Positions 26,259-33,992 of a stretch of DNA of 64,000 bases are shown piece after piece. Below the pieces are notes generated by a model. It had not been told where the DNA came from and did no database searches. It saw only the letters and a program-made list of their open reading frames with translations. The first letter of the stretch is position 1; each line of letters opens with the position of its first letter. A program made the translations under genes and the position numbers. Source of the stretch: Leeuwenhoekiella aequorea (lineage in GTDB: Bacteria > Bacteroidota > Bacteroidia > Flavobacteriales > Flavobacteriaceae); the NCBI RefSeq assembly GCF_004104375.1, contig NZ_QOVM01000003.1, positions 1-64,000 of the forward strand, given 5' to 3'.

Positions 26259-27098
26259 TTATCCTAAACGCGCTTTAGCGTTTAACTTACCCAGCAAGTT
26301 CTTTGCTACTAGATTTGTATATAATTTTTTTCTGTACTTGGTTATGGGTTGTATTCCCATAATCGAATTAGTAATAAAAAGTTCATCTGCTTTTTGAAGC
26401 TCAAAAGGTGATATAGGAGCCTCTTCAAATGTATAAGTATCTATCTTCTCGAGAATATCAATAAGCTGTTTTCTTACTATTCCTCGCAAACAACCTTCAG
26501 TTAAAGGTGGCGTTTTTATGTGATTATCTTTTACTAGGAAGAGGTTTCCATTTAAAGCTTCTGCTATGGTTTTATTAGTATTAATGAGTAAGCAATTAGC
26601 CAAATTATTTTCTTTAGCAAAAATACTTCCAGTAACATGAATTAACTTATTCGCAGTTTTTAATGTGCTTAATAAATCGGCATTTAGATAATGATCTTTG
26701 TACAAATCAACTTCATAACTTGCTTCGTTCATTATAAAAAACGGATCGTTTAACTCACTTGCAAATGCATAGAACGATACATTGTTATCTTCAGGCAGAT
26801 ACTTACCACCTGCATTACGAGTAACAGTTAGGCGTACACTAGCAGATTTATCTTTAAGATTAGAAGCATTGATTGTTTTTAATAATTCGGCCTCTAGCAG
26901 TTCTAGTGTAAAATTCATAGGTATCTCCATACGCAATATGCGCATAGAAGCCATAAGTCTGAAATAATGATCTTCCCAAAAAGAAATTTTTCCACTACTG
27001 TATCGTACAGTTTCAAAAACAGCATCGCCATAAAGCATACCTCTGTTATAAGAAGAAAATTCAGGTTTATCAGTAATTATTCCATTAAAATTAATCAT
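26259..27098 (-). CDS. Class IV PLP aminotransferase (4-amino-4-deoxychorismate lyase-like)
   Basis: This PLP enzyme of fold type IV is related to PabC, branched-chain and D-amino-acid aminotransferases. The start MINFNG at 27098 is chosen over an in-frame ATG at 27128: ten extra residues would be encoded by a terminator hairpin, and relatives start with this motif. Landmarks are RGMLYGDAVFETVRY, the LSTLKTANKL segment containing the likely PLP lysine, and NGNLFLVKDN with LTEGCLRGIVR. The substrate is uncertain; aminodeoxychorismate lyase for folate synthesis is the usual annotation. Confidence 0.8.
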   Translation of the reverse strand: MINFNGIITDKPEFSSYNRGMLYGDAVFETVRYSSGKISFWEDHYFRLMASMRILRMEIPMNFTLELLEAELLKTINASNLKDKSASVRLTVTRNAGGKYLPEDNNVSFYAFASELNDPFFIMNEASYEVDLYKDHYLNADLLSTLKTANKLIHVTGSIFAKENNLANCLLINTNKTIAEALNGNLFLVKDNHIKTPPLTEGCLRGIVRKQLIDILEKIDTYTFEEAPISPFELQKADELFITNSIMGIQPITKYRKKLYTNLVAKNLLGKLNAKARLG

Positions 27099-27126
27099 AA
27101 AAAAAGTCCCTTTTTTGAGAAGGGAC
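27099..27126 (-). terminator. Terminator of the START-like gene, abutting the next start codon
   Basis: In minus sense GTCCCTT (27126-27120) pairs with AAGGGAC (27112-27106) and is followed by seven T (27105-27099). The T run ends exactly at the ATG of the aminotransferase gene (27098). A TATATTTG box (27133-27126) overlaps the first base of the stem. Confidence 0.75.
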
Positions 27127-27133
27127 AAATATA
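27126..27133 (-). promoter_or_regulatory. Candidate -7 box of the aminotransferase gene overlapping a terminator
   Basis: The plus strand CAAATATA reads TATATTTG on the minus strand, matching TAnnTTTG. Transcription starting 4-7 nt downstream would begin inside or just after the 5' arm of the terminator stem, so these transcripts could not form the full hairpin. The TTG element at -33 is not seen. Confidence 0.4.
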
Positions 27134-27150
27134 CTATTTACGACTTGTTT

Positions 27151-27543
27151 CTAGTTAGAACCTATGATATGTTTCAGCTCTGAAATTTGATTTTCCCAGA
27201 ACATTTTGCCTTCATCCTCTTCCCCAGGCTCTGCAAAGTCTGTAACTATAAGTGAAACATCTTTTGTGATCTCATCAACAACAATACGTAATTCAAAATA
27301 GTACAGGTTTTCATCCTCTACATCGTCCATCCATCTGAACTTTATACGCTCATCACTTTTCTTACCTAAGAGTTTTGCCTTTTCTTCACTCCCATTCCAA
27401 ATAAATGTATAATATTCTCCACGTGAGTTCACATTGTCAGCAAACCACTCAGACATTCCTGAAGGTGAAGACATATATTGATACAAAAGTGACGGTGAGG
27501 CCTGAATAGGAAACTCGATTTCAAATTTTATTTTTTCTTCCAT
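27151..27543 (-). CDS. START-like / AHSA1-type SRPBCC protein
   Basis: This 130-residue soluble protein has a helix-grip fold, seen in FEIEFPIQASPSLLYQYMSS, SEWFADNV and FIWNGSEEKAKLLG. Similar single-domain START-like proteins are common in Bacteroidota; the ligand is unknown. It ends before the terminator at 27126 and lies divergent from the tRNA gene. Confidence 0.82.
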   Translation of the reverse strand: MEEKIKFEIEFPIQASPSLLYQYMSSPSGMSEWFADNVNSRGEYYTFIWNGSEEKAKLLGKKSDERIKFRWMDDVEDENLYYFELRIVVDEITKDVSLIVTDFAEPGEEDEGKMFWENQISELKHIIGSN

Positions 27544-27631
27544 TTTCTTTTATTCGGTTGGGTCGCCAATATAAATATTAATTGTTCAGTAAAAAAGAAA
27601 GCAGTAATTTTTTATTTTATATTTAAGAAGC

Positions 27632-27661
27632 TTGCAGAGTTCGTAATTGTTATTATATTTG
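27632..27661 (+). promoter_or_regulatory. Bacteroidetes-type promoter of the tRNA gene
   Basis: TTG (27632-27634), a 19-nt spacer and TATATTTG (27654-27661) match the consensus perfectly. The expected start is near 27668, giving a 5' leader of about 50 nt before the mature tRNA. Confidence 0.8.
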
Positions 27662-27718
27662 CACCCGCTTAGCAAATAGCTGGCGAATTTATTAAAATTA
27701 TCTTTTAGATAGAATTTT

Positions 27719-27792
27719 GGCGAGGTAGCTCAGTTGGTTAGAGCGTCGGATTCATAACCCGGAGGTCGGGGGATCGTGCCCCCCTCTCGCTA
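27719..27792 (+). tRNA. tRNA-Met (anticodon CAT)
   Basis: A 74-nt cloverleaf can be drawn: acceptor GGCGAGG/TCTCGCT (with G-U at both ends), D arm GCTC/GAGC, anticodon loop TTCATAA with a five-pair stem containing one A-C mismatch, variable loop AGGTC, and T stem GGGGG/CCCCC. The discriminator is A and CCA is not encoded. The absence of the C1-A72 mismatch and of three G-C pairs in the anticodon stem argues for elongator Met; a lysidine-modified Ile2 tRNA cannot be excluded. The T loop reads ATCGTGC rather than the usual TTCRANY. Confidence 0.9.
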
Positions 27793-27794
27793 CT

Positions 27795-27827
27795 AAAGGC
27801 TTCACAGCAATGTGAAGCCTTTTTTTA
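27795..27827 (+). terminator. Intrinsic terminator after the tRNA
   Basis: AAAGGCTTCACA (27795-27806) pairs with TGTGAAGCCTTT (27811-27822) around a GCAA tetraloop, followed by more T. It begins 3 nt after the mature tRNA. Confidence 0.9.
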
Positions 27828-28154
27828 TTCCTTTAAGAATACCTTAATTTACCCTTGTATTAAAAATAAATGGAGATAATATTAATCAAGATTTATCATA
27901 CCTAATAGACGTTCTTCAAGCTTACAAATCCTTATTGAACTCTCTTTTCTTACTTAATCCACTGTTTTAAGTGAGCTATTCTGAAGCAAATTCGATAATT
28001 TAAGCACTAGATGAGAGTACATCTCACGAAAATTGAATCTCTAAATTTGACTCAACAGAAGTTATTAAACTTATTTTTGCTTTGTTTTTTTGTACAATTT
28101 TTGATTTTACAAAAACATAGAATCTTCAAGTGATTCTCACCCTAATATATTTAT
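27828..28154. other. Intergenic region upstream of the MscS gene
   Basis: No gene is seen on either strand in 327 nt. TATTTTTG at 28073-28080, with TTG at 28048-28050 (22-nt spacer), is a possible promoter for the downstream channel gene. Confidence 0.4.
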
Positions 28155-29303
28155 ATGAATGAATTCTGGACTGCCAATCGAGAGGCAATAATCTACGCAT
28201 TTATAGTCATCGCTATAGTGCTATTTCTTCGGTTTATAACCAGGCAATTACATAAATGGCTTGAAAAAAGAGCACTGGCAAAATTCCCCAATGAAGATCC
28301 AGCAACAATACATCTTACGCAAAAGATACTTAATGCGTTATGGTTTGTTTTGGGAATAATGGCTTTAGGTTTCATATTTATAGACGAGGATCACTACATC
28401 ACTGCACGCGAAAACTTCTTTTTAGTTTTTTACTTAGGCATAGTGGCCGTTCTCACATTAGTGGCCGCATCTCTGGTACAAACATGGTTTAGGAGAAATA
28501 TTAAGTTACGCATTGAAAATAATGAAGATATAACAAGCTATAAATTTCTAAGATATATAGCCATTTTTGCAGTTTACTTTCTTGGTGTTATCCTTATGCT
28601 TATCGCATTTGAATCTATGCGGAGTTTTGCTGCCACCGCACTAGGTGGTGCAGGTATAATTGCCGTAGTAGCAGGGGTTGCTTCCCAAGAAGCTTTATCT
28701 AATTTAGTAGGAGGACTTTTTATAATCTTCTTTAAACCATTTAAGTTAGGAGATATTATTAAAGTAGATGAGTCTATGGTAGGTACAGTAACAGACATTA
28801 CCTTAAGGCATACTATAATACGCAATTATGAAAATAAAATGATTGTGATTCCTAATGCCATTATTAATAAAGAGAAACTAATCAATTACGATCTGGGAAC
28901 CCCTATTTGCTGCCAGTGGATTGAGATTGGAATATCATATAGTAGTGATATTGATTTGGCGAAAGAAATTATGCGTGACGAATGTGAGAATCATCCTAAT
29001 CTAATAGATAATAGGAGTGAATTAGACAAGTACAACAATGTACCTAAGGTTGCAGTGCGTGTAATTTCACTCGGGGACTCTGCTGTAGTTATTAGAGCTT
29101 GGACATGGGCAAGCAATTACAATCAAGCTTTCTCAATGAAATGTGATCTTTATGAAAGTATTAAGAAGAGGTTTGACAAAGAAGATATCGAGATACCCTT
29201 TCCACATCAAACTGTCGTATTCAAAGAAAAACAAATCGATCGATTTAAGAATACTTCTCAAAATGAACGTTCAAATAATGACGATAAACAGTACATAGAT
29301 TGA
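28155..29303 (+). CDS. MscS-family mechanosensitive ion channel
   Basis: This 382-residue inner-membrane channel has four N-terminal hydrophobic helices (about 12-28, 61-76, 90-112 and 128-150). The pore helix region AATALGGAGIIAVVAGVASQEALSNLVGG follows as two overlapping stretches near 155-185. The beta domain (FKPFKLGDIIKVDESMVGTVTDITLRHTII) and the C-terminal alpha/beta domain come next. It would open on membrane tension to release solutes during hypo-osmotic shock. It is a single gene with a downstream terminator. Confidence 0.92.
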   Translation: MNEFWTANREAIIYAFIVIAIVLFLRFITRQLHKWLEKRALAKFPNEDPATIHLTQKILNALWFVLGIMALGFIFIDEDHYITARENFFLVFYLGIVAVLTLVAASLVQTWFRRNIKLRIENNEDITSYKFLRYIAIFAVYFLGVILMLIAFESMRSFAATALGGAGIIAVVAGVASQEALSNLVGGLFIIFFKPFKLGDIIKVDESMVGTVTDITLRHTIIRNYENKMIVIPNAIINKEKLINYDLGTPICCQWIEIGISYSSDIDLAKEIMRDECENHPNLIDNRSELDKYNNVPKVAVRVISLGDSAVVIRAWTWASNYNQAFSMKCDLYESIKKRFDKEDIEIPFPHQTVVFKEKQIDRFKNTSQNERSNNDDKQYID

Positions 29304-29348
29304 TAGCATTTCTATTTAATCTCGAAACTAGCTTTAAAAAATAAATAT

Positions 29349-29381
29349 AAAAAGTGCATTATAATTCTAATGCACTTTTTT
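29349..29381 (+). terminator. Intrinsic terminator after the MscS gene
   Basis: AAAAAGTGCATTA (29349-29361) pairs perfectly with TAATGCACTTTTT (29368-29380) around TAATTC. Confidence 0.85.
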
Positions 29382-29602
29382 ACACCCTTATATCAAATAT
29401 TTCTCGCTCCAATTATAATTAATAATAATTTAAGATTTCATTAATAATTATGCGTAATTGAAAAATAAGCTTAATCGGTTTAGTTAAAAAATTAACATTA
29501 ATTAACTGAAAATCAAATAATTTACCCAACTATAATGTTTGAGTTGATAAACATCTGTTGTAATTTTAAGTCTCCAAAACGGTTAACTTAATACTACAAC
29601 TA

Positions 29603-29836
29603 ATGAAAGCGACATTTGAAATAATTGAGAACAATATAAATTGTACGCAAGAGGTTATTAAGCAATGCCTTAATAGAATTATGGAGGTACGAGTTTTAGA
29701 AATTAATTTAAATCAAAATACCATTTCGGTTGATTATTTTCGCCCTAGTGTTTATGAGCGCATTAAGAAAGAACTTTATTGTCTGGGACTCTCTGTAGGA
29801 GAACATATTGTTTTCACAGAATTACAAGAACATTAA
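29603..29836 (+). CDS. Small HMA-like protein with degenerate metal site
   Basis: This 77-residue protein has the beta-alpha-beta-beta-alpha-beta pattern of heavy-metal-associated domains: a first strand ATFEIIENNI, a helix CTQEVIKQCLNRI, a strand pair VLEINLNQ/TISVDYF and a helix VYERIKKELYCLG. The CxxC metal motif is absent: only one Cys (14) lies in that loop, with others at 22 and 62. It may be a non-metal-binding relative or a different ferredoxin-like fold. It is a single gene between A/T-rich spacers; its function is unknown. Confidence 0.5.
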   Translation: MKATFEIIENNINCTQEVIKQCLNRIMEVRVLEINLNQNTISVDYFRPSVYERIKKELYCLGLSVGEHIVFTELQEH

Positions 29837-30066
29837 TAGTTCAATTTGTAATATTCTCGTGATCAAAGCACCACACTCCAAGTAAATTCTTCTACTGAAA
29901 ATCAAAATTTTATTACTGTACACATATTAGTTTTGATGATTTTTATTTGAAATATCATCAGTTTCAAATTCGATAATTCGCGATAAATAATTAAGCTAAA
30001 TCTTGAAATTCGTTGTCAGGAAATGTATCTTTCAAGTTCAACCAACCGTATTGATCTTTTAGAAAT

Positions 30067-30525
30067 ATGCTTAACCTCATTCGTACAGACTCAAAAAATG
30101 CTGATTTCTTAAAATTAATAAAGGAATTAGATGAAACTCTTAAACTTACCGATGGTGACGATCACGCGTTTTACAATCAATTTAATTCGTTAGATAGAAT
30201 AAAAAATGTAATTGTAGCTTATGAAAGTGGTATCGCCGTAGGTTGTGGTGCTTTTAGGGAATATGGGCCCAAAAGTGTAGAGATTAAAAGAATGTACACC
30301 AGACCTTTGTATAGAAAAAGAGGCTATGCAAGTCTTATTTTAGAAGCCTTAGAAAATTGGGGATTAGAACTGGGATATACGAAGTGCATTTTAGAAACCG
30401 GAATTTTTCAACCTCCGGCAATTGCACTTTACAAACGTAGAAATTATGATATTATTCCTAATTACGGTCAGTATAGTGGTGTAGGTGGTAGTATGTGTTT
30501 TATAAAATATTTGTCGCCCTTATAA
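30067..30525 (+). CDS. GNAT-family N-acetyltransferase
   Basis: This 152-residue acetyl-CoA-dependent acetyltransferase shows strand-turn VGCGAFREYGPKSVEIKRMY and the acetyl-CoA pyrophosphate loop RPLYRKRGYASLIL (motif A, Q/RxxGxG/A-like). LYKRRNYDIIPNY forms the C-terminal motif B. The acceptor substrate is unknown. The stop lies 2 nt from the stop of the convergent transglutaminase gene. Confidence 0.85.
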   Translation: MLNLIRTDSKNADFLKLIKELDETLKLTDGDDHAFYNQFNSLDRIKNVIVAYESGIAVGCGAFREYGPKSVEIKRMYTRPLYRKRGYASLILEALENWGLELGYTKCILETGIFQPPAIALYKRRNYDIIPNYGQYSGVGGSMCFIKYLSPL

Positions 30526-30527
30526 TC

Positions 30528-31418
30528 TTAAAGAACTCTTGAGATATCTACTTCTACCTTAAGTTTACTTTTTCCGCTGCCATAAACAACTCCTTTTAAT
30601 GGTGGCACATCATAATAATCACGACCCCAGCCTACTACTATATGTTGATCTCCGGGGATTTGATTGTTTGTAGGGTCAAAATCAACCCATCCAAAGCTGG
30701 GAATAAATATCGAAAACCAAGCGTGACTCGCATCTGCTCCGACTAATTTTTCTTGTCCTGCTGGAGGTATTGTTTCAATATAACCACTTACATATCGTGC
30801 TGGTAACCCCACTGATCTGATACAGGCAATGGCTATCTGAGCAAAATCTTGGCATACTCCTTTTCTATTTCTCATCACTTCATTAATAGGAGTCGATACA
30901 CTCGTGAAGCCGGAAACAAAATCAAAATCTATATATATACGTTGCATTAATTCTTCCGCAGCTTCAAATATGGAGCGATTGGGTTTAAAACTTTCTTTTG
31001 CATAATTAGAAATAGCTTCGTCTGTCTTTTTTATGAATATAGACTCTAAAGCAAATTGTTTTGCTTCTAATATATCTGGCTCTGTCTTTAATAATGATTT
31101 CTTAGCTTGATCTAAGGATATCTTTGAACAAGCATCTGATCTAAAATCATTCTTAAATTGCTCATATTCCCGCCGTATTTTACTTACAGTTGTAACTTTT
31201 AATTGGGTATGCTCTTTTTGTATTGAAAACCGAGTGATATAGTTACCAAAAAAATCTACACGCTCTGAAATTTCATCAGCTTCGGGGCTTATGTGAATTT
31301 TATACTCAAGCAATTCTTGCCCCAGTGAGCGTCTAGACTTCAACACCGCAATATTATGACAATAACTTACGGGCGCATCATAATCGTATTTTGTGGTATG
31401 CGAAATAGAATAGAGCAT
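30528..31418 (-). CDS. Transglutaminase-like cysteine peptidase family protein (third gene of the amidoligase operon)
   Basis: This 296-residue protein has an N-terminal beta domain (bacterial transglutaminase-like N-terminal region, about 1-90) and a transglutaminase core with the triad Cys189 (RKGVCQDFAQ), His232 (DASHAWFSIF) and Asp248 (WVDFDPTNN). No signal peptide is present, so it should act in the cytosol. Its start overlaps the stop of the ATP-grasp/alpha-E gene (TAATG), so it is translated from the same message. Such proteins may cleave or form amide bonds; the target is not known. Confidence 0.87.
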   Translation of the reverse strand: MLYSISHTTKYDYDAPVSYCHNIAVLKSRRSLGQELLEYKIHISPEADEISERVDFFGNYITRFSIQKEHTQLKVTTVSKIRREYEQFKNDFRSDACSKISLDQAKKSLLKTEPDILEAKQFALESIFIKKTDEAISNYAKESFKPNRSIFEAAEELMQRIYIDFDFVSGFTSVSTPINEVMRNRKGVCQDFAQIAIACIRSVGLPARYVSGYIETIPPAGQEKLVGADASHAWFSIFIPSFGWVDFDPTNNQIPGDQHIVVGWGRDYYDVPPLKGVVYGSGKSKLKVEVDISRVL

Positions 31419-33976
31419 TATATAGGAAAATTTTGATCTACTAACTGACTTTGTTTATAGGTATGATTAAAATAGGTATTGGATATTGATTGTGAAGTCT
31501 TAAACAAAAGGTCGCTTAATTTTTCTAATAAATTATCAAGTTCTTCTCTAAGCAAACCATCAGTATTGGAATTTGCCAATGCTTCTGAACTTGCCAGACG
31601 CAGACTTGAGAAAGCCTCAAATACAAATTTTTCGTAATTCATAAACACATCAGATTTTTTTGAATGTGGTAAACGAGCAATATCTTTTTGTAACCTGCCT
31701 AGATGAAAAGCTAAAGATCTGGGATAGTGTAAATCCATTAGCAATAAACTTATAACCGGTTCGATACGTATATAGGAACGATAGCTGTATCTGTAGATAT
31801 TAAGACTTTCGTGACTACTTAAAAGAGATTCTAAAATTTCATATTCCGTTTGACTAGATTGTTTAATTACCAGTAGAGCACGACATTTAGTTATGGTAAG
31901 CATACCTTGCTCCAGTTGCAGTCCTATAAAGTATAAAAGTAATCCTTGATCTACCATGATACTTTCTTCAATAAGTCCCATAAAAGCAATTAACCGAGTA
32001 ATTAGCTGATTTAAAGCGCGAATCAATTTAGTAACCGTTAGGTTTTTTTCAATTTCCAGATTACGCCATATCTTCTGAATATTTTCAAATACCCGCCACA
32101 TATCACTACTCCATAAATTGCGTATGGAATAATACGAATTGTTAAACATACTCATCGTATTAGCCAAACTTCCTACTCTGTTTCGGTCTAATAGTACTGC
32201 TGTCAACTCATCAAGAATTTGATCACTTGATAATTGAGTTGTGTCAGATTTCATAAACCCCGGAAATGTTCCGGTTATTTGTGTGACCGCCTTCAATAGA
32301 ACTTCTAATTTTCCATTGGTTATATTCTGTTGCGCATGTGCTTCAGGAGCATTTATTTGTTTAAGAACCATTCGCAGAAATCGCGCGTTCACAAGTGTAC
32401 GCCCTACATACCTTCCTGCCCAATACAAATTTTCAGCAGTTAAACTTGGCAAGTCATCAAGACCACTTACTGAAACTGCAGACTTTCTATTCCAGTTAAA
32501 ACTCGGTTGCTCATCTGTTTTAGAATTTCCTATAATCCAAAAATCCTTACTGGTGCCGCCGCGTTGATTTGAAACTCTAATGTTATCCCGCTCTGGGGCT
32601 ACGCGTACCAGACCACCGGGCATAACATTATACCCCATTTTACCGGCAATTGCAAAGGTCCTGGCAACCATATTACGGGGTTCAAAATTCCCTTTACTAT
32701 AATTAGGAGTTGTAGAAAAACTTATATGTTCTTGAGCAACAAAGTGGTAGGGTTTCTTTTCTATTTCTATTCTTAATGCTTCTAATTCTTTAGCTGAAAG
32801 TAATTCTCCAAAGTGAATGTGTTCTCTATTTGTCCGATCTATAGGCTTAATAACCAACTTGTTTAAATTCTCAAGCACAAAATTGCGTTCTTTTTCTTGA
32901 CCACACCACCAAGATGCGATTTGCGGAAGGTTTAATTCTTCCTTCAAAAAAAATTGACAAATAGCAGGCATAAAAGGTATTAACCCCGGGTTTTCAAGAA
33001 TACCGCTACCTATGGGATTTACTACTGCTACGTTTTGCCGTCTAACAACATCGAGCAAACCTGCCACACCCAGATGAGAATCTTCGCGTAACTCTAAAGG
33101 ATCTGCAAAAACATCATCTACTCTGCGCAAAACCACGTGTACGCGCTTAAGACCCTTGAGTGATTTCATATATAACAAACCGTCTCTAACAACCAGATCA
33201 TTGCCTTGCACTAATGGGTAACCTAAAAAAGATGCTAAATAAGCGTGTTCAAAATAGGTTTCATTATGAGATCCTGGTGTTAAAATAACGATGTTGGGAT
33301 TTTCGATTTTTTCGGGAGATGCTTCAATAAGTAGCTCGTTAAATTCTTTAAAAAATTCAGACAGCCTTTTAATATTCATATCTGCAAAGACATCTGAAAA
33401 AACACGATTGGCTGTAGATCTATTTTCTAAAGCATAACCCATACCAGAAGGTGCTTGGGATCTATCATTTACCACCCACATTCTACCGTCACTACCGCGC
33501 GCCAAATCTGCGGCATATAGTAATAGATGTCTATCTATTTTGTAATGAATTTTATCACATTGCCTTAAAAACCCACGATGACTATAAATCACCTCGTGCG
33601 GGACAATACCTTCTTTAATTAATTTACGGTCTCCATAAATATCTTTAAGAACTCTGTCTAAAATATCTGCCCGTTGCTTAAGTCCTTTTTCAATAAGTTG
33701 CCATTCCTTATAATCTAGCAAAAACGGAACTACATTAAGATTCCACGGTCTATTTAGTCCGTTTGGATCATTATAAACATTGTACGTTACACCATTTTCT
33801 TCAAGTAACCAGTTTATATCATTTTGTCGCTGTGTGAGACCATCAACACCTATATCTTTAAAATTTTCTAATAGCTTGTTCCAATCCCCTTTAACATCAA
33901 GATCTGCTGTAAACATCTCGTCATAGGTATTGTCTGTAAAGTATTTTGAAAACCAAGCATTTTTAGCTTCGGCCAT
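31418..33976 (-). CDS. Circularly permuted ATP-grasp / alpha-E domain fusion protein
   Basis: This 852-residue cytosolic protein has two parts. About 60-490 is a circularly permuted type 2 ATP-grasp domain (DUF404/407), with WVVNDRSQAPSGMGYALENR, LTPGSHNETYFEHAYLA and RREDSHLG-like blocks (ELREDSHLGVAGLLDVVRR) plus NPIGSGILENPGL. About 520-840 is the all-helical alpha-E (DUF403) domain, with ENLYWAGRYVGRT and multiple arginine-rich helices. In many bacteria these are two genes; here they are fused. ATP-grasp enzymes ligate a carboxylate to an amine at the cost of ATP. It follows the DUF2126 gene by 16 nt. Confidence 0.88.
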   Translation of the reverse strand: MAEAKNAWFSKYFTDNTYDEMFTADLDVKGDWNKLLENFKDIGVDGLTQRQNDINWLLEENGVTYNVYNDPNGLNRPWNLNVVPFLLDYKEWQLIEKGLKQRADILDRVLKDIYGDRKLIKEGIVPHEVIYSHRGFLRQCDKIHYKIDRHLLLYAADLARGSDGRMWVVNDRSQAPSGMGYALENRSTANRVFSDVFADMNIKRLSEFFKEFNELLIEASPEKIENPNIVILTPGSHNETYFEHAYLASFLGYPLVQGNDLVVRDGLLYMKSLKGLKRVHVVLRRVDDVFADPLELREDSHLGVAGLLDVVRRQNVAVVNPIGSGILENPGLIPFMPAICQFFLKEELNLPQIASWWCGQEKERNFVLENLNKLVIKPIDRTNREHIHFGELLSAKELEALRIEIEKKPYHFVAQEHISFSTTPNYSKGNFEPRNMVARTFAIAGKMGYNVMPGGLVRVAPERDNIRVSNQRGGTSKDFWIIGNSKTDEQPSFNWNRKSAVSVSGLDDLPSLTAENLYWAGRYVGRTLVNARFLRMVLKQINAPEAHAQQNITNGKLEVLLKAVTQITGTFPGFMKSDTTQLSSDQILDELTAVLLDRNRVGSLANTMSMFNNSYYSIRNLWSSDMWRVFENIQKIWRNLEIEKNLTVTKLIRALNQLITRLIAFMGLIEESIMVDQGLLLYFIGLQLEQGMLTITKCRALLVIKQSSQTEYEILESLLSSHESLNIYRYSYRSYIRIEPVISLLLMDLHYPRSLAFHLGRLQKDIARLPHSKKSDVFMNYEKFVFEAFSSLRLASSEALANSNTDGLLREELDNLLEKLSDLLFKTSQSISNTYFNHTYKQSQLVDQNFPI

Positions 33977-33992
33977 AGTTAGGGTTCTATAG

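Noticed and set aside
32241-32567. 108-residue plus-strand frame opposite the ATP-grasp/alpha-E gene
   Set aside because: It is antisense to a fully conserved domain region.
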